64,000 nucleotides of DNA, from contig NZ_OZ255835.1 of the NCBI RefSeq assembly GCF_965277665.1, positions 2,604,001-2,668,000 of the forward strand, read 5' to 3'. A model generated the notes under the pieces. The model saw only the letters and a program-made list of their open reading frames with translations, did no database searches and was not told the origin of the DNA. The translations under genes and the position numbers were made by a program. Source of the DNA: Lichenicoccus sp965277665. Lineage in GTDB: Bacteria > Pseudomonadota > Alphaproteobacteria > Acetobacterales > Acetobacteraceae. Each line of letters begins with the position of its first letter. Within the stretch, counting starts at the first letter, position 1. Shown one piece after another: positions 43,001 to 51,778 of this stretch.

Positions 43001-43722
43001 AGATCGGACAGGCTGCCATCGCCCGGCGCCCGGGAGGCCGCCTGCAGCTTGCCGACCAGCGACGCGAAGTCGCCGGCGCCGATCTGCCCGGCGAGCAGCC
43101 CGAGCGAGGGGTCCGGGCCGGCACGGGCGGCCAGGACCATCTCCACCGCCTCGTTCAGCGCCACCCGCGCGTCGGTATCCTCGGCCAGCCGGAAATGCGG
43201 GCTGATCGCCGCCTCGAGCGGGAACCGACGCAGCAGCGACTGGCAGAAGGCGTGGATGGTGCCGATCCGCATGCCACCCGGCAGGTCGAGCACGCGGGCG
43301 AACAGCGCCCGCGCCGCCGCCCGCGTCGCTGCCTCCGGCGGCACGTCGAGGGCGGCGAGTTCGCGGTCGAGCGCCGCATCGTCCAGCGTCACCCAGCGTC
43401 CCAGCCGTCGCTGCAGGCGGATCGACATCTCCGCGGCGGCCGCCTTGGTGAAGGTGAGGCACTGGATGCGGGCGGGATTGGTGCCCACGACCAAGACAGG
43501 GTCGGGCACCACCGCCGCACCCGGTTCGGCGTCACGCTGCAGGCGCTCGGGACGCGCGGGTCGCGGCAGCATCAGCCGCAGCAGCCGGTCGATCAGCAGC
43601 TTGGTCTTGCCGCTGCCGGCGGATGCCGAGACGAAGACCGAGACCTGCGGGTCGGAAGCCAGGATCTGCTGTCGGTTGGCTTCGGCGACCGGGGTGAGAT
43701 CATCGTCCGGGAGGCCGCTCAC
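40069..43722 (-). CDS. addA: Double-strand break repair helicase AddA
   Basis: A 1,217-residue UvrD-type helicase with a C-terminal nuclease, partner of AddB in recombinational repair. Walker A: VSASAGSGKTKLLIDRLLRL. Helicase motifs: FTKAAAAEMSIRLQRRLG, LLDEVQDTSPLQWQIAW, FAVGDFKQSIYSFQGADPG and VMTVHGAKGLQARLVVLPD. The nuclease motif is VCDFKTG near the end. GTG 43722 overlaps the addB stop (GTGA) and is preferred over the in-frame ATG 43749 inside addB. Length and order are normal. Confidence 0.96.
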   Translation of the reverse strand: MSGLPDDDLTPVAEANRQQILASDPQVSVFVSASAGSGKTKLLIDRLLRLMLPRPARPERLQRDAEPGAAVVPDPVLVVGTNPARIQCLTFTKAAAAEMSIRLQRRLGRWVTLDDAALDRELAALDVPPEAATRAAARALFARVLDLPGGMRIGTIHAFCQSLLRRFPLEAAISPHFRLAEDTDARVALNEAVEMVLAARAGPDPSLGLLAGQIGAGDFASLVGKLQAASRAPGDGSLSDLAALSAEALGDALWRATGVAQRDESEVLAQAVAWPGEAHLRAMLELVQQHGASGARGKVPAWLDWLAQDAPGRAAAWGQWRGLLLTQAGEARKPGGIFAGNFMKQHPQIADALAAEAERVLAVEDAVRALRMAELSAALLAVALPILGRHAAGKAESGMLDYDDLIARTLALLDDPGVAWVLYKLDGGIDHLLLDEVQDTSPLQWQIAWALTVEFFAGSGATPSVGPGGGDERPLPRTIFAVGDFKQSIYSFQGADPGQFHGWRERFRARVTDGGETWREPSLTVSFRSVEPVLRLVDAVFADPAAARGVAEPGQGPQGGGPLLRHRASRAHEPGRVELWPLAPREAADPGPGPWEAPARNAGQRSAPQRLAESLARWIAGEIGRPAMPGAAPLKAADVLVLVPRRSAFVRSLIRALKTQDVPVATLVRTGLVDQVAVQDLLALCDALLLPQDDLTVAAVLTGPLGGLTDDAMMQLATTRAGLSLWDSLRDRHATRPDWSQAWTMLAGLFGRVDYASPYALLGEALGPGGGRARLLARLGPEAAEPVDELLAAALRYEAAHAASLQGFLHWIRTSEATIKREPDSAGDAVRVMTVHGAKGLQARLVVLPDTLSRPPSDETLLWTRDPLTGTELPFWVPRAELACLPTRALSEVLRAATVEEQNRLLYVALTRASDRLVVCGWAGKAPPPEDCWYEQCRRGFERAGAVPAPFEAGWPGERLLLESLAPASLAPPAAPAPPPPSLPDWLGRAPDWRPTPPPAEPPVPNPLAPSRPDDVGFGPRPALRSPLAREGSGVAPGASARDSALRRGRLMHVLLQHLPGLPQADRAAAAAAYAAHRSHGLDALQARTLVRQALEVIAEPRLATLFGPAGRAEQPLVGLAEGVVVAGQVDRLCVEPDRVTVCDFKTGQAPPAAPEQVPLLYLRQMAAYRALLRALYPGRTIYCLLVWTEGPAVMQLPDTALDRYGPGVRRGAGAAA

Positions 43723-46712
43723 TCGCCGTCCTCCTGCGCCGCACTCCACTCGGCAACCCGGGCGAGCAGCGCGTAGTCGGTGAAGCGCGGCACCGAACCA
43801 GGGCGCGGCTGCGACAGGTATGGCTGCGACGGGTTGTCATACTCGTTGATCAAGCCGCGCAGAGCCTCCCAGCAGCGGCCGACCAGCTCCTGCAGGTCTG
43901 CCGCAGCCTTGACCGGCCGCATCTCGCGCCCTGGCTCGTGGCCGCCGGACAGCCGCCAGTAGGCCAGCTCGCTGGTCTCGCCTGAGAGCTCCGGGCCGAA
44001 GGCGCCGAGCCGCGCCATCGCCGCCTCCAGCACCAGCTGCGACGACCATCCCTCGAGCACGGCGGGCCCGGTCGGCAGCGTGCCGGTCTTGTAGTCGAGC
44101 AGGCACAGGCTGCCATCAGGATTGACCTCGATGCGGTCGGCGCGCCCGCGCAGCTCGAAGTCGCCGCCCGGCAGGGCCTGCAGCGCGACGCGGCCGTCGC
44201 ACTCGGAGGCGATGCGCACCGGCGCCTGCCGGGCACGCCGGTCAGCCTCGGTCTGCGCCACCCAGCCGGCAATCCGCAGCAGGCGCGGCCGCCACCAGGC
44301 CGCCAGCGCCGGGCGCAGGGCCGCCGCATCGAGCGCCTGCAGGAAGGCCCGCTGCAGCTGCAGGTCCGCATCCGCCGGCCAGGCGGCGCCATACGCCCGC
44401 AGGAACACCGACAGCGCCTCATGCACGATGGTGCCGTAGTCCGCGGCGTCGGCGGCCTCCTCGAGCGGCCGGAGTGCTGCCAGCTTCAGCACGTGGCGGG
44501 CATGGATCGCATACGGGTCGCGCATCCAGGTCTCGATCTCGGTGACGCTGAGGCGTCGCGGCCGCAGCGCCACCGGCGGGCACGGCCTGGGCGGCGCCAC
44601 CGGCCGCGGCGCGCCCTCCGGCTGGTCGATGCGGCGTAGCCACGACAGCGCGGGATGCTGCTCCAGCGCCTGGTCCCGCCCTTGCAGCCAGGCGTCAAGA
44701 CGCACCAGCCAGCGCGCCGGCACCGCGGGCGCGCCGTCGCGGCGGCCGGGCCGCGACAGCACGAGCTCCGGCGCGCAGCACGACGCCGACAGGAAATCAT
44801 GCGCCGACTCGCCGATCCGCTCCTCGGGCGACGGCAGCCCGGCCTGCATGCGCATCGGCCGGCTCATCCACGGCCCCGGATCGGCCGAGGGCGGCCAGAC
44901 GCCTTCCACCAGGCCACCCAGCACCGCCAGCTCGACCGATTGCAGCCGTGCCTCCAGCAGGCCCCAGATGAACAGCCTCGGATGCTCGGCCCCGGCCTGG
45001 CGGCCGCGCAACGCCCGCCTGCTGCGCACCGCGACACCCGCGAGGGCCGCGTCCAGCAAGCCGGCGAGCACGCGCGGGCCTTGCGGCGGCAGCAGTGCGG
45101 CATGCTGCGCCAGCGCCGCGAGCTGCCCGGCCAGGACGTTGCCCTCCTCGAGTGACCACAGGATTTCGGCGCCGGACAGCGCATCGGTCTGCGCCAGCGC
45201 CTCGCCCGCCTGCATCAGCGCGTCCAGCAGGTCGGGCACCGGCACCGCCCTGGACTGCCGGCACAGCTCCAGCAGCGGCGCGAGGCGCTGCTGCAGGTCG
45301 TCGAGGAAGCCATGCAGCGCCTGGGGTTCTGGCACCCTGGTATGCGTGTCGCCCTCGGCCCGGCGCAGGGCGACACGCAGCGCGTCGAAGCCGCGCGCCG
45401 GGGCCGGCCCGCGCAGGCAGGCCAGTTCGAGCAAACGCGCCAGCCTGCGGCATTCGGCGCCCGGCCGGCCGGCGGCGGCGAGCGGATGCTTGAGCAGGGC
45501 CAGCAGCGCCACCGGCGCCAGCCCGCCGCAGCAGGCCTCGGCGAGCAGGCGCAGGAAGATCGCCGGCGGCGTCGCGAGCAGCGGCTCGCCGGCGCTGTCG
45601 TCCACCAGCACCCCGAATCGGGTCAGTTCGACCACCACACGGGCAGCGAGCCCGCGATCCGGGGTGACCAGCGCCGCGCGGCGCCCGGGCGTCTGCAGCG
45701 CATCGCGCAGCACCAGCGCGATCGCGGCAGCCTCCTCCTGCTGGTCAGCAGCATCCAGCCGGCTCACGCCGGCGAGGTGGGCGGGCCCGGTCGCGGACAG
45801 CCAGTCGCCCAGCGCCTGCTCCGGCAGCAGCACCGCCTGCAGGGCACGGAGGCGTCCGGACGGTACGGCCGAGGCTCCGGTCCAGTCCGCCACCGCCTCC
45901 CGGGTCACCCCGACCGCCGCCAGCAGGTGTCGCAGGCCGGACTGGGCATGGCTGTCGGGCAGGCTGGCGAAGTCGGCCTCGTCCATCGACCGGTCGAGGC
46001 CGGGCAGCACCAGCCGTCCGGCCGGCAGACGGGCGATGGCGGCGAGCAGGCTGCAGAGCGCCGGGCTGGCGACGGTGAAGCCGGCAGCCCAAACCGGCTC
46101 GCCGGCGGGAGAAGGCGGCGCGGACCCCCAGGCGTCGGCCTGCACCCGCAGCAGCGCGTTCTGCCGCGCCACCGGGTTCATCAGCCCATGCTCCTCGAGC
46201 CAGAGCGGCCAAGCCTCGGTGACGATCCGCAGGAAATCCAGCGTCTTCTGCCAGTGCTCGGCATGGCTCTCGGCGAGATGCGGCAGCCGGGCGGCCAGGT
46301 CGGTCTCGGCGCGCTCGGCCTCGTCCATCAGCTCCGCCAGCGACCGCGCCAGCAGCCAGGCCTGGTCGGCGGTGGGTGCCACGCCGAAATGGTTGCCGGC
46401 CGCCAGGATCATCCGCGCCAGTACCGTCAGGCGCTGCATCGGCTCGACCGCGGGCGGCAGGTCCAGGGCGCCGGCCAGCGCCAGCGGCGCCTCGCCGAGG
46501 CCGCCGGCCGCCAGGATGCGCGGCAGCAGCAGCACGCGCCCGGCGGCCAGGCGGAGGAACGCCTCGGTCAGCGCCCGTGCCGCGCGCCGTGTCGGCAACA
46601 GGATCATGCCGCGCCCTACCGCCTCGGGGTCGCCGCCGGCCTGGCTCAGCCAGGCTGCGGCCAGCGCATCGAGGAAGGCCAGGTGGCCCGCGATCGAAGC
46701 CACGTTCGCCAT
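43719..46712 (-). CDS. addB: Double-strand break repair protein AddB
   Basis: A 997-residue helicase-like and nuclease subunit of AddAB. N-terminal GRGMILLPTRRAARALTEAF takes the place of the degenerate Walker A. Middle: GLLEARLQSVELAVLGGLVE and GVWPPSADPGPWMSRPMR. C-terminal nuclease: RADRIEVNPDGSLCLLDYKT. ATG 46712 is chosen over an open frame reaching 46823. It follows the MurU-like gene by 26 bp and overlaps addA by 4 bp at the GTG start. It resects broken ends with AddA until a Chi-like signal. Confidence 0.95.
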   Translation of the reverse strand: MANVASIAGHLAFLDALAAAWLSQAGGDPEAVGRGMILLPTRRAARALTEAFLRLAAGRVLLLPRILAAGGLGEAPLALAGALDLPPAVEPMQRLTVLARMILAAGNHFGVAPTADQAWLLARSLAELMDEAERAETDLAARLPHLAESHAEHWQKTLDFLRIVTEAWPLWLEEHGLMNPVARQNALLRVQADAWGSAPPSPAGEPVWAAGFTVASPALCSLLAAIARLPAGRLVLPGLDRSMDEADFASLPDSHAQSGLRHLLAAVGVTREAVADWTGASAVPSGRLRALQAVLLPEQALGDWLSATGPAHLAGVSRLDAADQQEEAAAIALVLRDALQTPGRRAALVTPDRGLAARVVVELTRFGVLVDDSAGEPLLATPPAIFLRLLAEACCGGLAPVALLALLKHPLAAAGRPGAECRRLARLLELACLRGPAPARGFDALRVALRRAEGDTHTRVPEPQALHGFLDDLQQRLAPLLELCRQSRAVPVPDLLDALMQAGEALAQTDALSGAEILWSLEEGNVLAGQLAALAQHAALLPPQGPRVLAGLLDAALAGVAVRSRRALRGRQAGAEHPRLFIWGLLEARLQSVELAVLGGLVEGVWPPSADPGPWMSRPMRMQAGLPSPEERIGESAHDFLSASCCAPELVLSRPGRRDGAPAVPARWLVRLDAWLQGRDQALEQHPALSWLRRIDQPEGAPRPVAPPRPCPPVALRPRRLSVTEIETWMRDPYAIHARHVLKLAALRPLEEAADAADYGTIVHEALSVFLRAYGAAWPADADLQLQRAFLQALDAAALRPALAAWWRPRLLRIAGWVAQTEADRRARQAPVRIASECDGRVALQALPGGDFELRGRADRIEVNPDGSLCLLDYKTGTLPTGPAVLEGWSSQLVLEAAMARLGAFGPELSGETSELAYWRLSGGHEPGREMRPVKAAADLQELVGRCWEALRGLINEYDNPSQPYLSQPRPGSVPRFTDYALLARVAEWSAAQEDGE

Positions 46713-46738
46713 GACGGGGTGCCGCTCCGGATCGTGGC

Positions 46739-47521
46739 TCACGTGTTGGGTGGCCCGAAGTTCGGATCGCGCAGGGCACGCTCGGTGGCCACGATGTCGG
46801 ACGGCCGCGAGAGGTGGAACCAAGGCCCGTCATGCACCACCGCCCGCAGCCGGCCGGCGCGCATGGCCTGGTCCCAGAGCAGGTTCATGCTGAATCTGCC
46901 ACGGCCGATGCCGGCGAACAGCCGCGGCGAAACGATCTGCACGCCCGCGAACACGTACGGCACGATCTCGTTCTCGTCGCGCCGACGCACCAGCCCGTCG
47001 GCGTCGATCGCGAAGTCTCCGGCGCCCACCTCGCCGACCGCCCAGGCGATCCGGCTGACCAGCAGCATGACGTCGTAGCGCGCCGGGTTGAACGCCTCGG
47101 CCAGACGGGTCAGCGCCGGCCGCGGCCCGTCAAGCCAGAAGCTGTCGCCGTTGACCACGAAGAACGGCGCCGCGTTTCCCACCAGGCCGTCGGCCAGGGC
47201 GGCGAGCACGCCGCCGCCGGTATCGAGCAGTTCCGGCTCGCGCATCAGCGTCGTGCGCGGCCGGCCGGTCCGGCGCGCCGCCCGGGCCAGCAGATGCCGC
47301 TCGATCTCGTCCGACCGGAAATGCGCGTTCACTGCCACCGCCTCGACGCCGGCGGCATCCAGCCGGTCGAGCGCGTGGTCGAGCAGCGGCTGGCCGGCCA
47401 CCATCAGCAGCGGCTTCGGGGTCTGCTCGCTCAGCGGCCGCATGCGTCGGCCGAAGCCGGCGGCCAGCAGCACCGCGCCGGTCGGGCTGGTGCGGGCGCG
47501 CGGCCCGAACAGGTCCTTCAT
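46739..47521 (-). CDS. Nucleotidyltransferase, MurU-like
   Basis: A 260-residue NTP transferase. Nucleotide loop VLLAAGFGRRMRPLSEQTPK, then LLDTGGGVLAALADGL and VVNGDSFWLDG. The order next to tsaE and addB is that of MurU (MurNAc-1-phosphate uridylyltransferase) in many alphaproteobacteria, part of cell-wall sugar recycling. The ATG at 47521 overlaps the tsaE stop (ATGA). The kinase AmgK usually sitting between tsaE and murU is absent here. Confidence 0.85.
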   Translation of the reverse strand: MKDLFGPRARTSPTGAVLLAAGFGRRMRPLSEQTPKPLLMVAGQPLLDHALDRLDAAGVEAVAVNAHFRSDEIERHLLARAARRTGRPRTTLMREPELLDTGGGVLAALADGLVGNAAPFFVVNGDSFWLDGPRPALTRLAEAFNPARYDVMLLVSRIAWAVGEVGAGDFAIDADGLVRRRDENEIVPYVFAGVQIVSPRLFAGIGRGRFSMNLLWDQAMRAGRLRAVVHDGPWFHLSRPSDIVATERALRDPNFGPPNT

Positions 47522-47991
47522 CCGGGTCCCCGACCCCACCGTCCGGGCCAGCCGGAGAGCGTTGCCGACCGCCGACCCTCATCGCCCGGTACCGGCTCGA
47601 GATGCACGACGAGCGCATCGTGCGGTCTCAGCGATTGCAGGCGGTCGGGCCATTCGACCACCACCATGCCGTCGCGTGCCTCGTCCCAGCCAAGTTCCGG
47701 CAGGCCGGCCGGACCGTCCAGCCGCCACAGGTCGAAATGCGACACCGTTCCGGCCGACGATTCGTACGCCTGAACCAGCGTGTAGCTGGGACTCGGCACG
47801 TCCATGCACGGATCATCGCAAAGAGCGCGTATCAGCGCGCGGGCGAGCGTCGTCTTGCCGGCGCCGAGTGGGCCATCGAGCAGCACGCTGTCGTTTGGGC
47901 GCAGCTTGGCCGCGATGCGGCGCCCAAGCGCCTCCGTATCGGCCAGCGTCGCGAGCGCCAGTTGCCACGTGCCGGAGTCGCTCTCGCTCAT
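47518..47991 (-). CDS. tsaE: tRNA threonylcarbamoyladenosine biosynthesis ATPase TsaE
   Basis: A 157-residue ATPase needed for the t6A modification of tRNAs with TsaB, TsaC and TsaD. Walker A: LDGPLGAGKTTLARALIRAL. Then PSPSYTLVQAYESS, HFDLWRLDGPAGLPELGWDE and VVEWPDRL, all in the family order. ATG 47991; an open frame extends upstream to 48117 without a clear site. It leads the tsaE-nucleotidyltransferase-addB-addA-trxA transcription unit. Confidence 0.95.
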   Translation of the reverse strand: MSESDSGTWQLALATLADTEALGRRIAAKLRPNDSVLLDGPLGAGKTTLARALIRALCDDPCMDVPSPSYTLVQAYESSAGTVSHFDLWRLDGPAGLPELGWDEARDGMVVVEWPDRLQSLRPHDALVVHLEPVPGDEGRRSATLSGWPGRWGRGPG

Positions 47992-48092
47992 GGCGGCATC
48001 TTGCCGTAGCGCCGGCCGGCTCCACAATGTAGTCGGCAGCAGGCGGCCAGGCGGGTCTATCGGTCGCGGTGCATTCGGAGCGAGGGAACGGC

Positions 48093-49184
48093 ATGGCGGA
48101 AACGGTGCAGGCGGCAACCTTGCGGGCAGACGTGGCGATCATCGGCGCCGGACCGGCCGGACTGTTCGCCGCCTTCGAGTGCGGCATGCTCAGGCTCGGC
48201 ACCGTGCTGATCGACGCGCTGGACGAGACGGGCGGCCAGTGCGCGGCGCTGTATCCGGAAAAGCCGATCTACGACATCCCGGCCCACCCGGCGATCGAGG
48301 CCGGCGCCCTGGTCGCGGCGCTCGAGCAGCAGATCGCGCCGTTCGCGGTGCCGCGCCTGCTCGGCCGACGCATCGAGCGGCTGCAGGGCAGCCGGGGCGC
48401 CTTTTCGCTCGGCACCGACCACGGCGACAGCATCCACGCGCGCGCGGTGATCATCGCCGCCGGCGCCGGCGCCTTCGGGCCGAACCGGCCGCCATTGCCG
48501 GGGCTGGCGGCCTACGAGCAGACCGGCAGCGTGCAGTATTACGTGCGCCGCAAGGAGGCCTTCCACGGCAAACGGCTGGTAATCGCCGGCGGTGGCGACA
48601 GCGCGATCGACTGGGCGCTGGAGCTCCGGGAGATCGCGCTTCACATCACCCTGATCCATCGGCGCGCGAAGTTCAGGGCCGCGCCCGAGCGCCTCGCCCA
48701 GCTCGAGGCCGCGTCGGGGCCCGGCGGTCCGATCGAGCTGGTGGTGCCATACCAGCTGCACGCGCTGCACGGTGACGGCGGCACGCTCGCTTCGGTCGAG
48801 GTGGCCACCCTGGAGGGCGATCGGCGGCGCATCGAGGCCGATCATCTGCTCGCCTTCTTCGGCCTGTCCACCGACCTCGGCCCGGTGTCGCAATGGGGGC
48901 TGCAATCCGCCCTGCACCACATCCAGGTCGCGCCGAGCACCTGCGAGACCTCGCTGCCCGGCGTGTTCGCGATCGGCGACGTCGCGACCTATCCGGGCAA
49001 GCTGAAGCTGATCCTGCAGGGCTTCAGCGAGGGCGCGATGGCGGCGCACGCGATCCACCCGATCGTGCATCCGCACACCGCGCTGCATTTCGAATATTCG
49101 ACCAGCAAGGGTGCGCCGGGAAGCAGGGATGCGCCGGGAAGCCTGGCGGGGGCCGGGCATGCGCCGCGCCCTGCCGCCGCGTGA
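48093..49184 (+). CDS. Ferredoxin--NADP reductase (thioredoxin-reductase-like)
   Basis: A 363-residue FAD enzyme of the YumC/FNR2 type. FAD site IIGAGPAGLFAAFECGMLRL, then DETGGQCAALYPEKPIYDIP, a signature of this reductase group that lacks the CxxC of thioredoxin reductases. NADP site: VIAGGGDSAIDWALELREIA. The late GVFAIGDVATYPGKLKLILQ is also typical. ATG 48093 after GAGGGAACGGC. A DAPGS/GAPGS repeat ends the protein. It overlaps alr by 4 bp and is divergent from tsaE. Confidence 0.93.
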   Translation: MAETVQAATLRADVAIIGAGPAGLFAAFECGMLRLGTVLIDALDETGGQCAALYPEKPIYDIPAHPAIEAGALVAALEQQIAPFAVPRLLGRRIERLQGSRGAFSLGTDHGDSIHARAVIIAAGAGAFGPNRPPLPGLAAYEQTGSVQYYVRRKEAFHGKRLVIAGGGDSAIDWALELREIALHITLIHRRAKFRAAPERLAQLEAASGPGGPIELVVPYQLHALHGDGGTLASVEVATLEGDRRRIEADHLLAFFGLSTDLGPVSQWGLQSALHHIQVAPSTCETSLPGVFAIGDVATYPGKLKLILQGFSEGAMAAHAIHPIVHPHTALHFEYSTSKGAPGSRDAPGSLAGAGHAPRPAAA

Positions 49185-50356
49185 GCCGCACTCCGCAGAC
49201 CGATCGGCAGAACCCGCAAGATGGCCCAGAGGCGGCCGCGTATGCGGCCGGCCTGCTGACCATCGACCTCGAGGCGCTGGCGGCCAACTACCGGCTGCTG
49301 CGCGATCGCGCAGCACCTGCACGCTGTGCCGCCGTCGTGAAGGCCGACGGGTATGGCCTCGGCGCCGCCCCCGTGGCGCAGCGGCTGCAGCGCGAGGGCT
49401 GCCGGGAGTTCTTCGTGGCGCAGCTGCGCGAGGGCATCGCCCTGCGGCCGCACCTGGCCGACGACAGCAGCATCCACATCCTGAACGGGCCGTTCCCGGG
49501 CACCGCGGCCGCGTTCGAGAGCCACCGGCTGGTGCCGGTGCTGAACAGCCTGGAGCAGATCGCGGACTGGCACGCCTTGTCGATGCGGCTCGGCCGGCGC
49601 CTGGATGCGGTGATCCAGACCGACACCGGCATGTCGCGCTACGGCCTTTCCGAGGCCGACCTGCTGCAGCTCGAGGACGAGCCACGCCGGCTCGACGGCA
49701 TCCGGCCGACGCTGCTGATGAGCCATCTCGGCTGCGCCGACACCCCGGAGCACCCGATGAACCGCCTGCAGCTCGATCGCCTCCTGGCGCAGCAGGTGCC
49801 GCTGCGCGGCGTGCTCGGCCCGGTCGCAGCCAGCCTCGCCGCCTCGTCCGGCATCATGCTCGGGCCGGCCTGGCATCTCGGCATGGTGCGGCCGGGGGCG
49901 GCGCTGTACGGCGTCAATCCCGGGCCCGGTCCGAACCCGATGCGGGCGGTCGTGCGCCTGCAGGGGCGGATCGTGCAGACGCGCTGGATCGTGCCCGGCG
50001 CCAGCGTCGGCTATGGCGCCGGCTTCGTCGCAACGCGGCACAGCCGGATCGCGACCCTGGCCGTCGGCTACGCGGATGGCTTCCTGCGCGCCGGCGGCGG
50101 CGGCGTTGCCACCCGGCCCGATGATCCGCGGCCGCTGCCGATCGTCGGCCGCATCTCGATGGACTGCCTGGCGCTGGACGTCACCATCCTCGGCGCGCAG
50201 GCTCTACCGCCCGGTTCCCTGATCGACCTGATCGGACCGCATCGCCCGCTCGACGACGCGGCGGCCGCGGCCGGCACGATCGGCTACGAGATGCTGACTG
50301 CGCTCGGCGCCCGCCACCACCGGCGCTATGTCGGGCAGCAGGAGCACGCGCCTTGA
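49181..50356 (+). CDS. alr: Alanine racemase
   Basis: A 391-residue PLP enzyme that interconverts L- and D-alanine. The PLP lysine is in CAAVVKADGYGLGAAPVAQR, the catalytic Tyr in GASVGYGAGFVATRHS, and substrate-side residues in SRIATLAVGYADGFLR. Start GTG 49181 overlaps the reductase stop (GTGA); the frame is open further upstream inside that gene. It overlaps dadA by 4 bp. Paired alr-dadA genes usually mean alanine catabolism, but it also supplies D-Ala for the cell wall. Confidence 0.94.
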   Translation: MSRTPQTDRQNPQDGPEAAAYAAGLLTIDLEALAANYRLLRDRAAPARCAAVVKADGYGLGAAPVAQRLQREGCREFFVAQLREGIALRPHLADDSSIHILNGPFPGTAAAFESHRLVPVLNSLEQIADWHALSMRLGRRLDAVIQTDTGMSRYGLSEADLLQLEDEPRRLDGIRPTLLMSHLGCADTPEHPMNRLQLDRLLAQQVPLRGVLGPVAASLAASSGIMLGPAWHLGMVRPGAALYGVNPGPGPNPMRAVVRLQGRIVQTRWIVPGASVGYGAGFVATRHSRIATLAVGYADGFLRAGGGGVATRPDDPRPLPIVGRISMDCLALDVTILGAQALPPGSLIDLIGPHRPLDDAAAAAGTIGYEMLTALGARHHRRYVGQQEHAP

Positions 50357-51606
50357 AAGTAATCGTGCTCGGCGGCGGCGTGATCGGCGTGACCTCGGCG
50401 TGGTATCTGGCCAGGCTCGGCCACGAGGTCGAGCTGATCGACCGCCAGCCGCAGGCCGGCATGGAGACCAGCTTCGCCAATGCCGGCCAGGTCTCGCCCG
50501 GCTATTCGACGCCGTGGGCCGCACCCGGCCTGCCGCGCAAGGCGCTCGGCTGGATGCTCGGCCGCCACAGCCCGCTGGTGATCCGGCCGCGACTGGACCC
50601 GGCGATGCTCCGCTGGATGATCCAGCTGCTGCGGAACTGCACCGCCGAGGCCTATGACCGCAACAAGAGCCGGATGCTGCGGATCGCGGAATACAGCCGC
50701 GACTGCCTGGGCGACCTGCGCCACGAGACCGGCATCACCTACGACGACCGCCAGCGCGGACTGGTGCAGCTGTTCCGCACCCAGGCGCAGCTCGACCACG
50801 CCGCCGAGGACATGCGCATCCTGGCCGGGAGCGGCGTGGCCCACGAGCTGCTCGACGTGGACGGCATCGTGCGCGCCGAACCCGCCCTGGGCCGGGTCCG
50901 CCCGCTGCTGAAGGGCGGATTGCGGCTGCCCGGCGACGAGAGCGGCGACGCGCACCTGTTCACCCGGCGGCTGGCGGCGCTGGCCGCCGAGCAGGGCGTG
51001 CGGTTTTGCTACGATACCAGCATCAAGGCGCTGCGCACCGAGGGCGACCGGATCAGCGCGGTGGAGACCAGCGCCGGGCTTCTGGCCGGGGATGCCTATC
51101 TGGTGGCGACCGGCAGCCATACGCCGGCCCTGCTGCGGCCGCTCGGCATCCGGGTCCCGGTCTATCCGGTGAAGGGCTACTCGCTCACCATCCCGCTGAC
51201 CGATCCGGACCGCGCACCGGTCTCGACCGTGAACGACGAGACCTACAAGGTCGCGATGACCCGGCTCGGCGACCGCATCCGCGTCGGCGGCACCGCGGAG
51301 CTTACCGGCTACGACACCCGGTTGCGCCCGGAGCGGCGCGAGACGCTGGAGCTGAGCTTCGGCTCGCTGTTCGGCGGCGGCGACCTGTCGCGGGCGACCT
51401 TCTGGACCGGGCTGCGGCCGAACACCCCGGACGGCACCCCGATCGTGGGCCATGCCGGGCGCTGGACCAACCTGTGGCTGAATACCGGGCACGGCACGCT
51501 GGGCTGGACCATGGCCTGCGGCTCCGGCCGGCTGATCGCCGACCTGATCAGCGGGCGCCGCCCGAACATCGAGCACGAGGACCTGTCGATCGCGCGCTAC
51601 GGGTAG
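50353..51606 (+). CDS. dadA: D-amino acid dehydrogenase
   Basis: A 417-residue FAD enzyme of the DAO family that oxidises D-amino acids at the inner membrane, feeding electrons to quinone. FAD loop: VLGGGVIGVTSAWYLARLGH. Then QAGMETSFANAGQVSPGYST, and the C-terminal GLRPNTPDGTPIVGHAG and LNTGHGTLGWTMACGSG. The TTG start at 50353 overlaps the alr stop (TTGA). With alr it converts alanine to pyruvate. A strong terminator follows at 51619. Confidence 0.95.
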   Translation: MKVIVLGGGVIGVTSAWYLARLGHEVELIDRQPQAGMETSFANAGQVSPGYSTPWAAPGLPRKALGWMLGRHSPLVIRPRLDPAMLRWMIQLLRNCTAEAYDRNKSRMLRIAEYSRDCLGDLRHETGITYDDRQRGLVQLFRTQAQLDHAAEDMRILAGSGVAHELLDVDGIVRAEPALGRVRPLLKGGLRLPGDESGDAHLFTRRLAALAAEQGVRFCYDTSIKALRTEGDRISAVETSAGLLAGDAYLVATGSHTPALLRPLGIRVPVYPVKGYSLTIPLTDPDRAPVSTVNDETYKVAMTRLGDRIRVGGTAELTGYDTRLRPERRETLELSFGSLFGGGDLSRATFWTGLRPNTPDGTPIVGHAGRWTNLWLNTGHGTLGWTMACGSGRLIADLISGRRPNIEHEDLSIARYG

Positions 51607-51618
51607 GCCAGTGGCAAC

Positions 51619-51645
51619 AACCTGACGGAAGAGTCGTCAGGTTTT
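51619..51645 (+). terminator. Rho-independent terminator after dadA
   Basis: A perfect 9-bp stem AACCTGACG / CGTCAGGTT with a 7-base loop and trailing TTT, 12 bp past the dadA stop. It ends the reductase-alr-dadA unit. Confidence 0.85.
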
Positions 51646-51778
51646 ACCATCAGGGTTTGGTTTGGCGGGCCGCGCGGGCCGATGCGATTCGCGCCAACGT
51701 GCGTCGGCGCGGCCCTGACCGACACGTTGCGCTGGCGTCTTGTTTTGAAAAAATTGTGCGGCGAACGTCAAGTGAGCA

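Noticed and set aside
40549..43776. 1,075-codon open frame on the plus strand opposite addA
   Set aside because: Mirror frame of addA, Arg/Gln-rich with no motif; addA is certain.
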